From NCBI GenBank assembly GCA_938010045.1, contig CALLFZ010000010.1:124001-188000 (forward strand): a stretch of DNA of 64,000 nucleotides, given 5' to 3'. The notes below the pieces were generated by a model that saw only the letters and a program-made list of their open reading frames with translations, searched no databases and was not told the DNA's origin. Source of the DNA: an uncultured bacterium (GTDB lineage: Bacteria > Verrucomicrobiota > Kiritimatiellia > PWTM01). The translations under genes were made by a program, and so were the position numbers. Positions 39,813 through 47,742 of the stretch are shown piece after piece. The stretch's first letter is position 1; each line of letters begins with the position of its first letter.

Positions 39813-40590
39813 CGGATCTCCGCCTTTCGTAGTACTGAACGCCGTCCGATCTTCGACCGCAAGTCCAACCCGCCCTAATCGAGCTGATGGCGCGGCACAT
39901 GGTGGCCCACGAGGTGGCACACGGGGTCGCATCGCAACATTGGATTCCGTCGAGCAACGCGGACACCGCATAACTCTGATTCCGTGAACGCCGCATAACT
40001 CTGAATTCGGTATGCTCGCTCGAGTGCCCCGTACGGCCCGATCCGGAAATCGGTCTTTGTGATTGGGTCACCTGAACATCATTACAGCCCGCAGCTCGAA
40101 TGGAGTCTTCAGCGGAATCAAAATTTTGAGTATTCGTGGGGGGGCGGATGGATGGGCGGCGACGCGATGGCGGCCGACCCCTGCGCCGCTCTTGCGCGCG
40201 TAGGCGGGTTGTTCGGCGCCGGCGCCAGCCGTAACGAAGGCGCGGCGGTGGGGTCCGGTGCCCGCGAGCGCCCCGTTGCATACCCACTGGGCCTTGTCCA
40301 ACGGTCCCGGTTGAAATCGAAAAGGCCGGTCCTGGCTCGAACTCTGCCGCGTGGGCCAAGAAGGGATCTTCGCGCGCCTCCGCCGCCGAGTATCGCCACC
40401 GCGACGACGGCAGCGGGCCGCGCGTCGAAGAGGAACATCAGGAACAAGCCGCGGTTGTGGGCCGTTTTCGACCTGCGAATCGCGCCATCATCAAACCCAA
40501 CCCTCCGCGGGCTGTTCGATATCTTCGAGACGGCACCACGCCAACATCCACGGCCTCACCGCTCGCCCGCCGTGTTCGGCTAGGTCACTT
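39813..40590. other. 778-base gap upstream of the M20 peptidase
   Basis: No convincing gene on either strand. The only structure noted is a direct repeat: CCGCATAACTCTGA at 39966-39979 and again at 39991-40004, period 25. The stretch 40100-40590 has open frames in both directions without recognisable domains. Confidence 0.5.
39966..40004 (+). repeat. Short direct repeat, period 25
   Basis: Two exact 14-base copies of CCGCATAACTCTGA, at 39966-39979 and 39991-40004, separated by 11 bases. It is notably more AT-rich than its surroundings. It could be a regulatory double site or a remnant of an element end; nothing else identifies it. Confidence 0.5.
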
Positions 40591-41583
40591 TCAAAACGCG
40601 CCCAGAAAGATGCTCGTGAACGTGGTGATCGGCGCGGTCTCGCGGAAGTCGTCGATCGTCGCGCGGAGCTCCCGAAGGGCCTGTTTCAGGTCCTCGTACA
40701 CTTCAGTTTCCCGCAGTAGTTTGCCGATGGTGCCGTCTCCGCGTTGCACGCTCTCGGCCACCTCGCGGACCGAGGCGACCGTGGCGCGAAGGTCCTCGTA
40801 GGTGGTGTCCTCGCTGGAGATGAGCTTGCCCAGCAGGCCGCGCCCCTGCGCGAGATCGTCCGAGGCCTTCCGCAAGTTCGCGGCGGCCTGCTCGATGTCG
40901 CGGTAGATCGAGCCGTCGTCGGACAAAAGCCGTCCCAGCGAGCCTTCGCCGCGGTTCAATCGTTCGCTGATCTCGCGGACGTTCGCGACGACCGCCCGTG
41001 CGTCGTTGTACACGGTCTCGTCGCGCACAAGGCGTCCGAGCGTGCCCTCGCCGCGCTCGACCCGAGCAACGATCGAGTTCAGGTTCGAGACAATCGTGCG
41101 GGCGTTGTCGAGCACGCCGCCCTCGAGCGTCGCACGGATCGAAGCGACGGTGCGCGTGGCCTCGTCGAGCAGGTCCTTCGGTGTCGTGCCGACCAGCGGC
41201 GTGCCGGGCGGAATGGCGGGACGGTCCTCATCGCCCTCTTCGATTTCGAGGTAGCGGCCGCCCAGTAGCGAGGAGGGCAGAATCTCGATGCGGTAGTTCT
41301 CGCGCAGGTCCAGCGGCCGGTGGAGCGCGAGACGCACCCGAACCCCCTGCCGCTCGACGATGACGTCGTCCACCTTGCCGATGACGACGCCGCGCAAATA
41401 CACGTTGTCGCCCTCGCGCACGCCGAGCACGGTGCGGAAGGTGACCTCGTAGTACACCGTGCGCTCGAATAAGCTCTGCCGGCTCAAAATGATCGTGAAG
41501 ACGCCAAGCGCCAGGAGCACCATGAAGAGGAACGCGCCTACCGTGACCTCCATGGAGGTCTCTCGAATCCGTTCGCGCCTCAT
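40591..41583 (-). CDS. mlaD: MlaD/MCE-domain lipid-binding protein
   Basis: A 330-residue periplasmic lipid carrier anchored by one N-terminal helix. The MCE domain covers about residues 41-125 (RTVYYEVTFRTVLGVREG ... VYLRGVVIGKVDDV). The rest is predicted coiled or helical and includes four copies, spaced about 35 residues apart, of a GTLGRLL-like word: residues 177-186, 211-220, 247-255 and 281-290. GGAGG ahead of ATG 41583 sets the start, overlapping the ATPase stop by four bases. With the adjacent ATPase and permease it should form an Mla-type transporter moving phospholipid between the two membranes. Confidence 0.93.
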   Translation of the reverse strand: MRRERIRETSMEVTVGAFLFMVLLALGVFTIILSRQSLFERTVYYEVTFRTVLGVREGDNVYLRGVVIGKVDDVIVERQGVRVRLALHRPLDLRENYRIEILPSSLLGGRYLEIEEGDEDRPAIPPGTPLVGTTPKDLLDEATRTVASIRATLEGGVLDNARTIVSNLNSIVARVERGEGTLGRLVRDETVYNDARAVVANVREISERLNRGEGSLGRLLSDDGSIYRDIEQAAANLRKASDDLAQGRGLLGKLISSEDTTYEDLRATVASVREVAESVQRGDGTIGKLLRETEVYEDLKQALRELRATIDDFRETAPITTFTSIFLGAF

Positions 41584-42359
41584 GTGGCCGCCTCCGTTTC
41601 CCACGCGCCGCGGCGCGTGATGTACTGCGCCTCCAGAAAGGCCCGCACGATCTCGTGTTCCGACCGCAGAAACTCGGCGGGCGCGCGGACCTCGACGATC
41701 CGGCCCTGATGAATCACCGCGATCCGGGTCGCGATACCGAGCGCGCTATGCAGATCGTGCGTGACCACAACGCTGGTGATGCCGTGGCGGCGTCGCAGGT
41801 CGAGAATCAGCTCGTCGATGCGCCGCGAGGTGACGGGGTCGAGCCCGGAGGTCGGTTCGTCGTACAGGATGATCTCGGGGTTCAGGATCATCGCGCGGGC
41901 CAGCCCGACTCGTTTCTGCATGCCGCCCGAGAGGTCGGCCGGGTATTTCTCCGCCGCGTCCTCGAGACCCAGCGCGGCGAGTTGGGCGCGGACGCGCTCG
42001 GCGATGTCGGCCTCGGAGAGCCGGGTCTTTTCGCGCAACGGCAGCGCCACATTGTCCTCGACGGTCATCCACTGTAGCAACGCCGCGCTCTGAAAGAGCA
42101 CGCCGAACCGGTCGCGGAGCTCGGACAAACGCCGACCGCGGGCCTCGCTGATGCAGTCGTCGCCGACCCACACCCAGCCTTCGTCGGGTGTGAGCAATCG
42201 AACCATGTGTTTGAGCGTGACGCTCTTGCCCGAGCCCGACGCGCCGACAATCACAAAAACCTCGCCGCGGGCGATCTCGAACGAGACCTCGTCGAGCACG
42301 ACGCGTCCCCCGAGCCGCTTCACGACGCGCTCGAACCGGATGGCCGGCGTGCGGCTCAC
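41580..42359 (-). CDS. mlaF: Mla-type ABC transporter ATPase
   Basis: A 259-residue ATP-binding subunit. Walker A GASGSGKS, the signature LSGGMQKRVGLARA, Walker B ILYDEPTSGLDP and the switch His in VVTHDL are all intact. The GGMQKR variant of the signature is the MlaF/Ttg2A hallmark. It overlaps mlaE upstream and mlaD downstream by four bases each. It energises lipid transport with the permease and the MCE protein. Confidence 0.95.
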   Translation of the reverse strand: MSRTPAIRFERVVKRLGGRVVLDEVSFEIARGEVFVIVGASGSGKSVTLKHMVRLLTPDEGWVWVGDDCISEARGRRLSELRDRFGVLFQSAALLQWMTVEDNVALPLREKTRLSEADIAERVRAQLAALGLEDAAEKYPADLSGGMQKRVGLARAMILNPEIILYDEPTSGLDPVTSRRIDELILDLRRRHGITSVVVTHDLHSALGIATRIAVIHQGRIVEVRAPAEFLRSEHEIVRAFLEAQYITRRGAWETEAAT

Positions 42360-43132
42360 TTGTAGAACAACCTCGTAATCATATAGCCGAGCATCAGAAT
42401 CGTGAGGAAGGACATGATCACGGTGCGGCGCGTGGCGTGGCCGACGCCGACCGCGCCCTCGGTGGCCTGGAAGCCCTGCTGGCAGGCGACCGTCGCAATC
42501 ACGACGCCAAACACGGCGGCCTTGAACAATCCCACATAGAGATCCTTGTTCCGGACGTACTGGATCGCGTTGTCGAAATACGCGGGCAGGGTGACGCCGA
42601 GCTGGGTTCGGCCGACGATCGCCCCGCCGATGACGCCGAGAATGTTCGTGTAGACTGTCAATACCGGCATCATGACGATCAGCGCGGCGAGGCGCGGCAT
42701 CACGAGGAACCGGACCGGGTTGATCGACATCACCTCGAGGGCGGCGACCTCCTCAGAGACGGTCATCGTGGCCAGCTGCGCGGCGATCGCGGAGCCGACG
42801 CTGGCGGCGATGACGAGACCCGTCATGAAGGGGCCCATTTCGCGAACCATCACGACCGTGACGGCGGTGCCGATGTTGACCTCCTGGCCGTAGCGGCGCA
42901 GCTCGAGGCCGGTCTGCAGCGCGAGGATCATGCCCGTGAACATCGCGACGACCGTAAGCACACCGAGGCTCTTGATGCCGGTGATGAACAGTTGGGTGAG
43001 CACCTCCCGGCGGTTGCGCCGCGAGAACACGTGGCGCAGTTCGAGGATCGCGCCGCCGAGGATGATGAGGCCCCGGCCCGCGTTGCGGCAGCTCAGCAGC
43101 AGCCGCCGGCCGACCGCCGCGAAGAGATTCAA
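42356..43132 (-). CDS. mlaE: Mla-type ABC transporter permease
   Basis: About 258 residues with five to six hydrophobic helices. VVAMFTGMILALQTGLELRRYG, VREMGPFMTGLVIAASVGSAIAAQLATM and VSEEVAALEVMSINPVRFLVMPR are diagnostic MlaE/YrbE segments. No ATG precedes the conserved part in a sensible place. I use TTG at 43132, which overlaps the upstream stop as TTGA, giving the normal family length. The longer frame to 43462 lies inside the previous gene and is a shadow. Confidence 0.9.
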   Translation of the reverse strand: MNLFAAVGRRLLLSCRNAGRGLIILGGAILELRHVFSRRNRREVLTQLFITGIKSLGVLTVVAMFTGMILALQTGLELRRYGQEVNIGTAVTVVMVREMGPFMTGLVIAASVGSAIAAQLATMTVSEEVAALEVMSINPVRFLVMPRLAALIVMMPVLTVYTNILGVIGGAIVGRTQLGVTLPAYFDNAIQYVRNKDLYVGLFKAAVFGVVIATVACQQGFQATEGAVGVGHATRRTVIMSFLTILMLGYMITRLFYK

Positions 43133-44577
43133 CGGCGGCTCGAAATGGTCTGGTTCGTGAAGGACGATGGCGACGGCTCTCCTAGGGGGATGTCCAACAC
43201 ATAGAGCAGACGCAACCGGCGGCGGTCCGCCTCGCGACGGACGCCGATCAGCCCCTTGAGCATCGTCCAAGAGGCGGAGTCGCCGCCGGGCGATGTGGTG
43301 GTTTCCCAGAACGGAAACATCGAGGTGTGCTGCACGGTCCCGTCGCGGCGGTGGCGGGCCAGTCCCCACAGCAGCTCCCACTCGAGGCCATCCGGTCCAC
43401 GGCGCCACTCGAAGAGTGTCCAGAGCGGGGTCCAGGAGCGTTCGACGGGCGCCAGATTCCACGTCGGCCAGAGCTGAGGGACCCGCCCATGGAGTTCATC
43501 GCCCTCGCGTTCCCACGAGACGAGCGGCCATACGCGGCCGTGCCGGCGCGTCGGGGCGGCGGAGCCGTCGCGCGGCACGGTGGTGCGCCAGTGCAGGAAG
43601 GGCACGACGTACCAAGAGCGGGTGACCTCGTCCGACCGCACCACGCGAAGCCGCCAGATCAGCGGCCACAGGACATAGGTCCGGTCCACCGCTGGGTCTT
43701 TCGTCTGACCGTAGATTGGCCACACATGGAGATGGCTGCGGCGTCCCGTCTGAACGCGGATGAAGGGCCAGGGCGCCGCGACGTGATCCACGTCCTGGCC
43801 GCGGGAGATACGGATGAATGGCGGTAGGATCAGGTGCGACGTCTGGTCGCTGAGATCGAGCCGGCCGCCAATCGGAAACAGGATCCAACCGGTGCCGTGC
43901 GAGGCGGGATAGTCATACCGGGCCCATGTCCAGATCGGCCACATCACGAATTGCTTTTCGTACTGGCCATACCGCTTCGCGATGCCATAGAACGGGAAGA
44001 TGCGCAGGCGGTGTTCGGAGGGACCCACCGTGCGGCTCCACAGCGGGAAACACCACGAGGTGGTGGTGAGATGATTGTCGCGCTGCTTGGACCAGAGCGG
44101 CCAGAGCACGAAGGTGCACTCGTCAAGCCCGAAAAACTCCTCGATGCGGCCGCCGATCGGGATGAGGCCGGCGTAGTCGCGCCCCGCCGCGCTGCGGCCC
44201 TGGATGTACAGGGGCAGCACCCACAGTCGCCATCGCGGGCGTTCGGCGGTGGTGTCGAAACAGCGGTACCAGGCGGTCACAAATCGCCAGCCGCGCTCGG
44301 GCGCCAGCGCGGAGAACTCTCCGAGTGGCCAGACGAGGTCGCCCTCGACTCGGTTCGAGGCGCTCGCCTCGCGGGCGTAGAGCGGTCGCAGCGCGAGGAA
44401 CTGTGACTCGTCGGAGATTCGCCGTTCCCAGAGCGGACCCGCCGCGCGCTCGACCACACCGCTGGCGCGCAGCGGCGCGCGATAGTAGAGCGGGCCCCAA
44501 TCGCAGACCGCGACCGGGCCCGCGGCGGCGCGAATCGCCACCCCGACAGCCATCGCGGTGGGGAGGCGGACCGACAT
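43129..44577 (-). CDS. WP-motif repeat protein, possibly outer-membrane beta-rich, unknown function
   Basis: A 482-residue protein with no match I can name. It is built from about ten loosely repeated segments of 35-50 residues, each with an aromatic-proline word such as VWPLGEF, VLWPLWS, IFPFYG, MWPIWT, HVWPIYG or LWPLIW. Tyr, Trp and Arg are frequent, and alternating hydrophobic residues suggest amphipathic strands. Those features suit a beta-barrel or a surface beta-repeat fold. A moderately hydrophobic N-terminus could be a signal peptide. It sits between a hexapeptide-repeat protein and mlaE, coupled to mlaE by a four-base overlap, so a role in lipid or outer-membrane handling is a reasonable guess. 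Confidence 0.7.
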   Translation of the reverse strand: MSVRLPTAMAVGVAIRAAAGPVAVCDWGPLYYRAPLRASGVVERAAGPLWERRISDESQFLALRPLYAREASASNRVEGDLVWPLGEFSALAPERGWRFVTAWYRCFDTTAERPRWRLWVLPLYIQGRSAAGRDYAGLIPIGGRIEEFFGLDECTFVLWPLWSKQRDNHLTTTSWCFPLWSRTVGPSEHRLRIFPFYGIAKRYGQYEKQFVMWPIWTWARYDYPASHGTGWILFPIGGRLDLSDQTSHLILPPFIRISRGQDVDHVAAPWPFIRVQTGRRSHLHVWPIYGQTKDPAVDRTYVLWPLIWRLRVVRSDEVTRSWYVVPFLHWRTTVPRDGSAAPTRRHGRVWPLVSWEREGDELHGRVPQLWPTWNLAPVERSWTPLWTLFEWRRGPDGLEWELLWGLARHRRDGTVQHTSMFPFWETTTSPGGDSASWTMLKGLIGVRREADRRRLRLLYVLDIPLGEPSPSSFTNQTISSRR

Positions 44578-44582
44578 AGCGC

Positions 44583-45800
44583 TCAGGTGGCTCGCGACGG
44601 CCAAAGCGATCGGCACTGTTCCACGATCTGGTCCAGCCATGCGCGGCCGGCCGTGCGGACACTCTCGGACATGGCCTGTACCGCCGAGGGCCAATCGCGC
44701 GCGCCGCGGGTGGCCTCCGCGGCCGCGGCCAGTTCGGCGGGGGGCGGCGGCTCGTCGCAGGAATGTACCGCCTCGCGAATCGCGGGCCACTGGCGGCGGA
44801 AGCGTTCCTGCTCCTCGACGAGATCGGTGGGGATGGCGCACCGGCGGTCCGTGCGGGCGAGATGCACGGAACGATCCATGAGCTCGGCCAGATCATCGAG
44901 CCGCCGTAGGCGTTCTTCGATGGCGTCCGCGAGCCGGTTCAACGCTCCCGCATGGCACGCGCGGCGCCACGGGTCGGTCTGCATCCATGGCGCCCGGACG
45001 TGCCGATACCAGGCCGTGAGCGCCCTCAGGTTGCCGATGAACTCGAGGTTCGCGCGCACGATGCGGCGCACCGATCGGTAGGCGCCGACCACGAACGGCC
45101 GAGCCATGGGCGACGCCGAGGGCGGCGGCACCGCGATGCTCTCCGGCTCGAGCGCATCGCCGCGCCAGATGATGCCCGCCGGGATGACCACGCCGAACGC
45201 AACACGCGACGGCCCCACAAGACCGCCCTGGCCGCCGAGAAAAATCGGCGGCTGGTCGAGCCACACGCCGCGCGGCACTTCGCCGACCAACGACGCCGTC
45301 GCCTTGTCGCCGTGCGGTGTGAAATTGAAGTGGACGTAGGAGGAGCCGATTTCCGTGTGATGGCGGCGAGACGTACCGCCCGCGACGAGCAGGTCGCAGA
45401 GATTCACGAGGCTGCCCGTCGTCACGAACGGCAGAAGAATCGTCTGCTTGAGGCCCGCCGCATGCGCGCAGGAGGCCTGCTCCTCCAGCAGGGTGCCCGG
45501 CCGCACGTGCGCCGCGCTGCCCATCGCGGCGCCATCGAGGAACGTCGCGCCGGAACAGTAGCCGCCCGCGAGCCGAACGCCGTGTGCGAGCTGACAGCTC
45601 TCGAGCGTGAGCGGCCCCTCCTCGCCCAACACGCAGCCAGGACCGATGGATGTCTCCGCGCCCCGAATCCGGCATCCCGGATGGATGACGACGCCCGGCG
45701 CGATCCGATCCGAACCCACCTCCGGCGCGATCTCCACCGTCTCCGGCAGCGGCAGGACAATACCGCGCTCCATCCATGTGCGTGCGGCCGCTGGGTCCAT
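44583..45800 (-). CDS. Left-handed beta-helix (hexapeptide) protein, GlmU-related
   Basis: A 405-residue protein. Residues 25-130 show the hexapeptide pattern of a left-handed beta-helix (IAPGVVIHPGCRI, TSIGPGCVLG, LAHGVRLAGG). Residues 130-215 (HTEIGSSYVHFNFTPHGDKATASLVG) resemble the acetyltransferase half of GlmU-like proteins, including the TEIG and His-rich acyl site. The last 150 residues are a helical domain rich in Arg and Glu. No nucleotidyltransferase motif is visible. GAGGAGG precedes the ATG at 45800, four bases after trpC ends. Perhaps an acyltransferase acting on a sugar nucleotide, encoded with lipid-transport genes. Confidence 0.72.
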   Translation of the reverse strand: MDPAAARTWMERGIVLPLPETVEIAPEVGSDRIAPGVVIHPGCRIRGAETSIGPGCVLGEEGPLTLESCQLAHGVRLAGGYCSGATFLDGAAMGSAAHVRPGTLLEEQASCAHAAGLKQTILLPFVTTGSLVNLCDLLVAGGTSRRHHTEIGSSYVHFNFTPHGDKATASLVGEVPRGVWLDQPPIFLGGQGGLVGPSRVAFGVVIPAGIIWRGDALEPESIAVPPPSASPMARPFVVGAYRSVRRIVRANLEFIGNLRALTAWYRHVRAPWMQTDPWRRACHAGALNRLADAIEERLRRLDDLAELMDRSVHLARTDRRCAIPTDLVEEQERFRRQWPAIREAVHSCDEPPPPAELAAAAEATRGARDWPSAVQAMSESVRTAGRAWLDQIVEQCRSLWPSRAT

Positions 45801-45804
45801 GATC

Positions 45805-46593
45805 TCAATCCTCCTCGGCGCCCGCCGGCGCCATCAGCCGGCGCACGGCCCGGACGACGTCGGGCTGCCGCAGCAGATGCTCTCCCACCAGAATCGCATG
45901 CGCGCCGGCGGCCTGCAAACGCCGGACGTCGGCGGCGGAGCGGATACCGCTTTCGCTCACGAGCGTGACCGACGGTGGGACGCGGGGCGCCAACCGCAGC
46001 GTGGTGGCGATGTCGGTGCGGAACGTGCGCAGATCTCGGTTATTGACGCCAATCAGCGTGGCGCCGGCGGCGAGCGCGCGATCCAGCTCGCGCTCGTCGT
46101 GCACCTCGACCAACGCCTCTAGGCCTCGTTCCAGCGCGAGGCGCTGAAAGTCCCGCAGCGCGGCCTCGTCGAGCGCCGCGACGATCAGCAGCACCGCCGA
46201 GGCGCCAAGTGCGGCCGCGTGCGCGATCTGCCACTCGTCCACCACGAATTCTTTGTAGAGCATCGGAAGCGGAATCGCGGTCCGCACCGCGCGGAACTCC
46301 GCCTCGCCGCCACCGAAGTAGGCCTCATCCACGAGCACGGACACCGCGTGGGCGCCGGCCTCGCAATACGCGCGCGCGACCGCGACCGGATCCCAGGGGT
46401 CGCGGATCACGCCGGCCGAGGGCGAGCGGCGTTTGACCTCGGCGATCAGGCCGATCGGCGCGGCTCGCAGGGCGGCGGCCAACGGAGGCGGAGGCGAGGC
46501 GGGCGGGACGGGCCGCCCCGCCTGCCGGCGCCGTGCAATTTCGGCCCGCTTGTGCGCGAGAATCTCCTCGAGCACGTTCACGTCAAGCGTCAT
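45805..46593 (-). CDS. trpC: Indole-3-glycerol-phosphate synthase
   Basis: Closes the indole ring in tryptophan synthesis. The 262-residue barrel has ILAHKRAEIARRR, IAEVKRRSPSAGVI with the catalytic Lys, and VLVDEAYFGG. LYKEFVVDEWQI with a second Lys, LIGVNNRDLRTF, VSESGI and ILVGEHLL complete the pattern. I place the start at ATG 46593, inside the 3' end of prfB (11-base overlap); the frame continues upstream to 46635 but would lengthen the overlap. No other trp gene is adjacent; a trpB2 is at the left edge of the window. Confidence 0.95.
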   Translation of the reverse strand: MTLDVNVLEEILAHKRAEIARRRQAGRPVPPASPPPPLAAALRAAPIGLIAEVKRRSPSAGVIRDPWDPVAVARAYCEAGAHAVSVLVDEAYFGGGEAEFRAVRTAIPLPMLYKEFVVDEWQIAHAAALGASAVLLIVAALDEAALRDFQRLALERGLEALVEVHDERELDRALAAGATLIGVNNRDLRTFRTDIATTLRLAPRVPPSVTLVSESGIRSAADVRRLQAAGAHAILVGEHLLRQPDVVRAVRRLMAPAGAEED

Positions 46594-47720
46594 CCTCGTC
46601 CCGAGGCCGGAACTTGCGCAGATAGGCGTCGACAAACGGCCGCAGGTCGCCGTCGAGGACCGCGTCCACCCGGCCGGTCTCCACCTCGGTCCGGTGGTCC
46701 TTCACCATCTGGTAGGGCTGCAGCACATAGGAGCGAATCTGGCGGCCCCAGGCGATTTCACCTTTTTCGCCGTAGAACTGTTCCATCTCGCGGCGTTGGC
46801 GGTCCAGTTCCATCTCGTAGAGACGCGCCTTGAGCATGCGCATCGCACGTTCGCGGTTTGCATGCTGGGAGCGTTCGGCCTGGCACGCGACAACGATACC
46901 TGTGGGAATGTGCACGATGCGCACCGCGGAGTCGGTTTTGTTCACATGCTGGCCGCCCGCCCCGCCGGAGCGATAGGTGTCGATCCGCAAGTCCTTGTCC
47001 TGAATCTCGATCTCGATGTCGTCATCGAGCTCGGCGACGACGTCGAGCGCCGCAAACGAGGTGTGCCGGCGACGGTTCGCGTCGAAGGGGCTGATCCGAA
47101 CGAGGCGGTGGACGCCTCGCTCGGACTTGAAGTAGCCATACGCGTAGGAGCCGGAAACGAAGAGGCTGGCACTTTTGATGCCGGCCTCGTCGCCGGGTTG
47201 CGCGTCGAGCACCTCGACCTGGAATCCACAGCGTTCCGCGTAACGGGTGAACATGCGCAGGAGCATCGCGGCCCAGTCGCACGACTCGGTGCCGCCTGCG
47301 CCGGCGTGTAGGTCGAGGTAGCAGTTGCGGTCGTCGAAGCGGCCGCTCAGAAGGGAGCGAATCTCGAGATCGTTCAGGATGGACTCCGCGCGGTCGAGCA
47401 GCGTGGTGCTCTCGCTCATCGCGGCCTCGCGGGCGCTGTTCGAGGACTCCGCGGCCGCCATGTCGAGGTACACGCCCGCGTCGTCCAGCGCCTGGCGCGC
47501 TTCGCGCCACGCATCGAGAACCGAACGCAGGCGGTTCGCTCGGCTCAGTGTTTCGCGAGCGCGGTTCGGGTCGTTCCAAAAATCTGGCGCGGAACCGGCC
47601 GCTTCGAGATCGGTGAGCTGGCGGGAGAGATGTTCGAGGTCAAAGATAGCCTCGCATGTCGTCCATGCGAGCCGCCAAACGGTCACGTCGTTGCAAAAGA
47701 TCTTCGAGCAGAAGCGTCAT
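46583..47720 (-). CDS. prfB: Peptide chain release factor 2, with programmed +1 frameshift
   Basis: Terminates translation at UGA and UAA. The gene is in two frames. Codons 1-26 run from ATG 47720 to CTT (47645-47643), where an in-frame TGA (47642-47640) is followed by C. Reading continues in the +1 frame with Asp (47641-47639) to the stop at 46583, giving about 378 residues. GGAG eight bases ahead of 47720 supports the start. The RF2-type SPF anticodon-like tripeptide (RISPFDANRRRH) and the catalytic GGQ in GGAGGQHVNKTDS are intact. An ATG at 47686 starts a 367-codon continuous frame, but it lacks the conserved N-terminal helix. First gene of a tight run including trpC and mlaEFD. Confidence 0.96.
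47639..47654 (-). promoter_or_regulatory. prfB programmed +1 frameshift site
   Basis: Minus strand reads GAGG (47653-47650), then TAT CTT TGA C ending at 47639. This is the conserved RGYL-TGA-C arrangement: an internal Shine-Dalgarno-like GAGG, the slippery CTT, and a TGA stop with the poor context C. Low RF2 slows termination and lets the ribosome shift, giving autoregulation of RF2 as known from E. coli. Confidence 0.95.
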
Positions 47721-47742
47721 CGCACGTTCTCCGAGTCGGGCG

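Noticed and set aside
43133-43462. Extended mlaE start at 43462
   Set aside because: The extension lies wholly inside the WP-repeat gene and is arginine-rich; the TTG at 43132 gives the normal family length.
46583-47686. prfB starting at ATG 47686 as a simple 367-codon gene
   Set aside because: The conserved N-terminal helix and the CTT-TGA-C frameshift site lie upstream in another frame, with a ribosome binding site ahead of ATG 47720.
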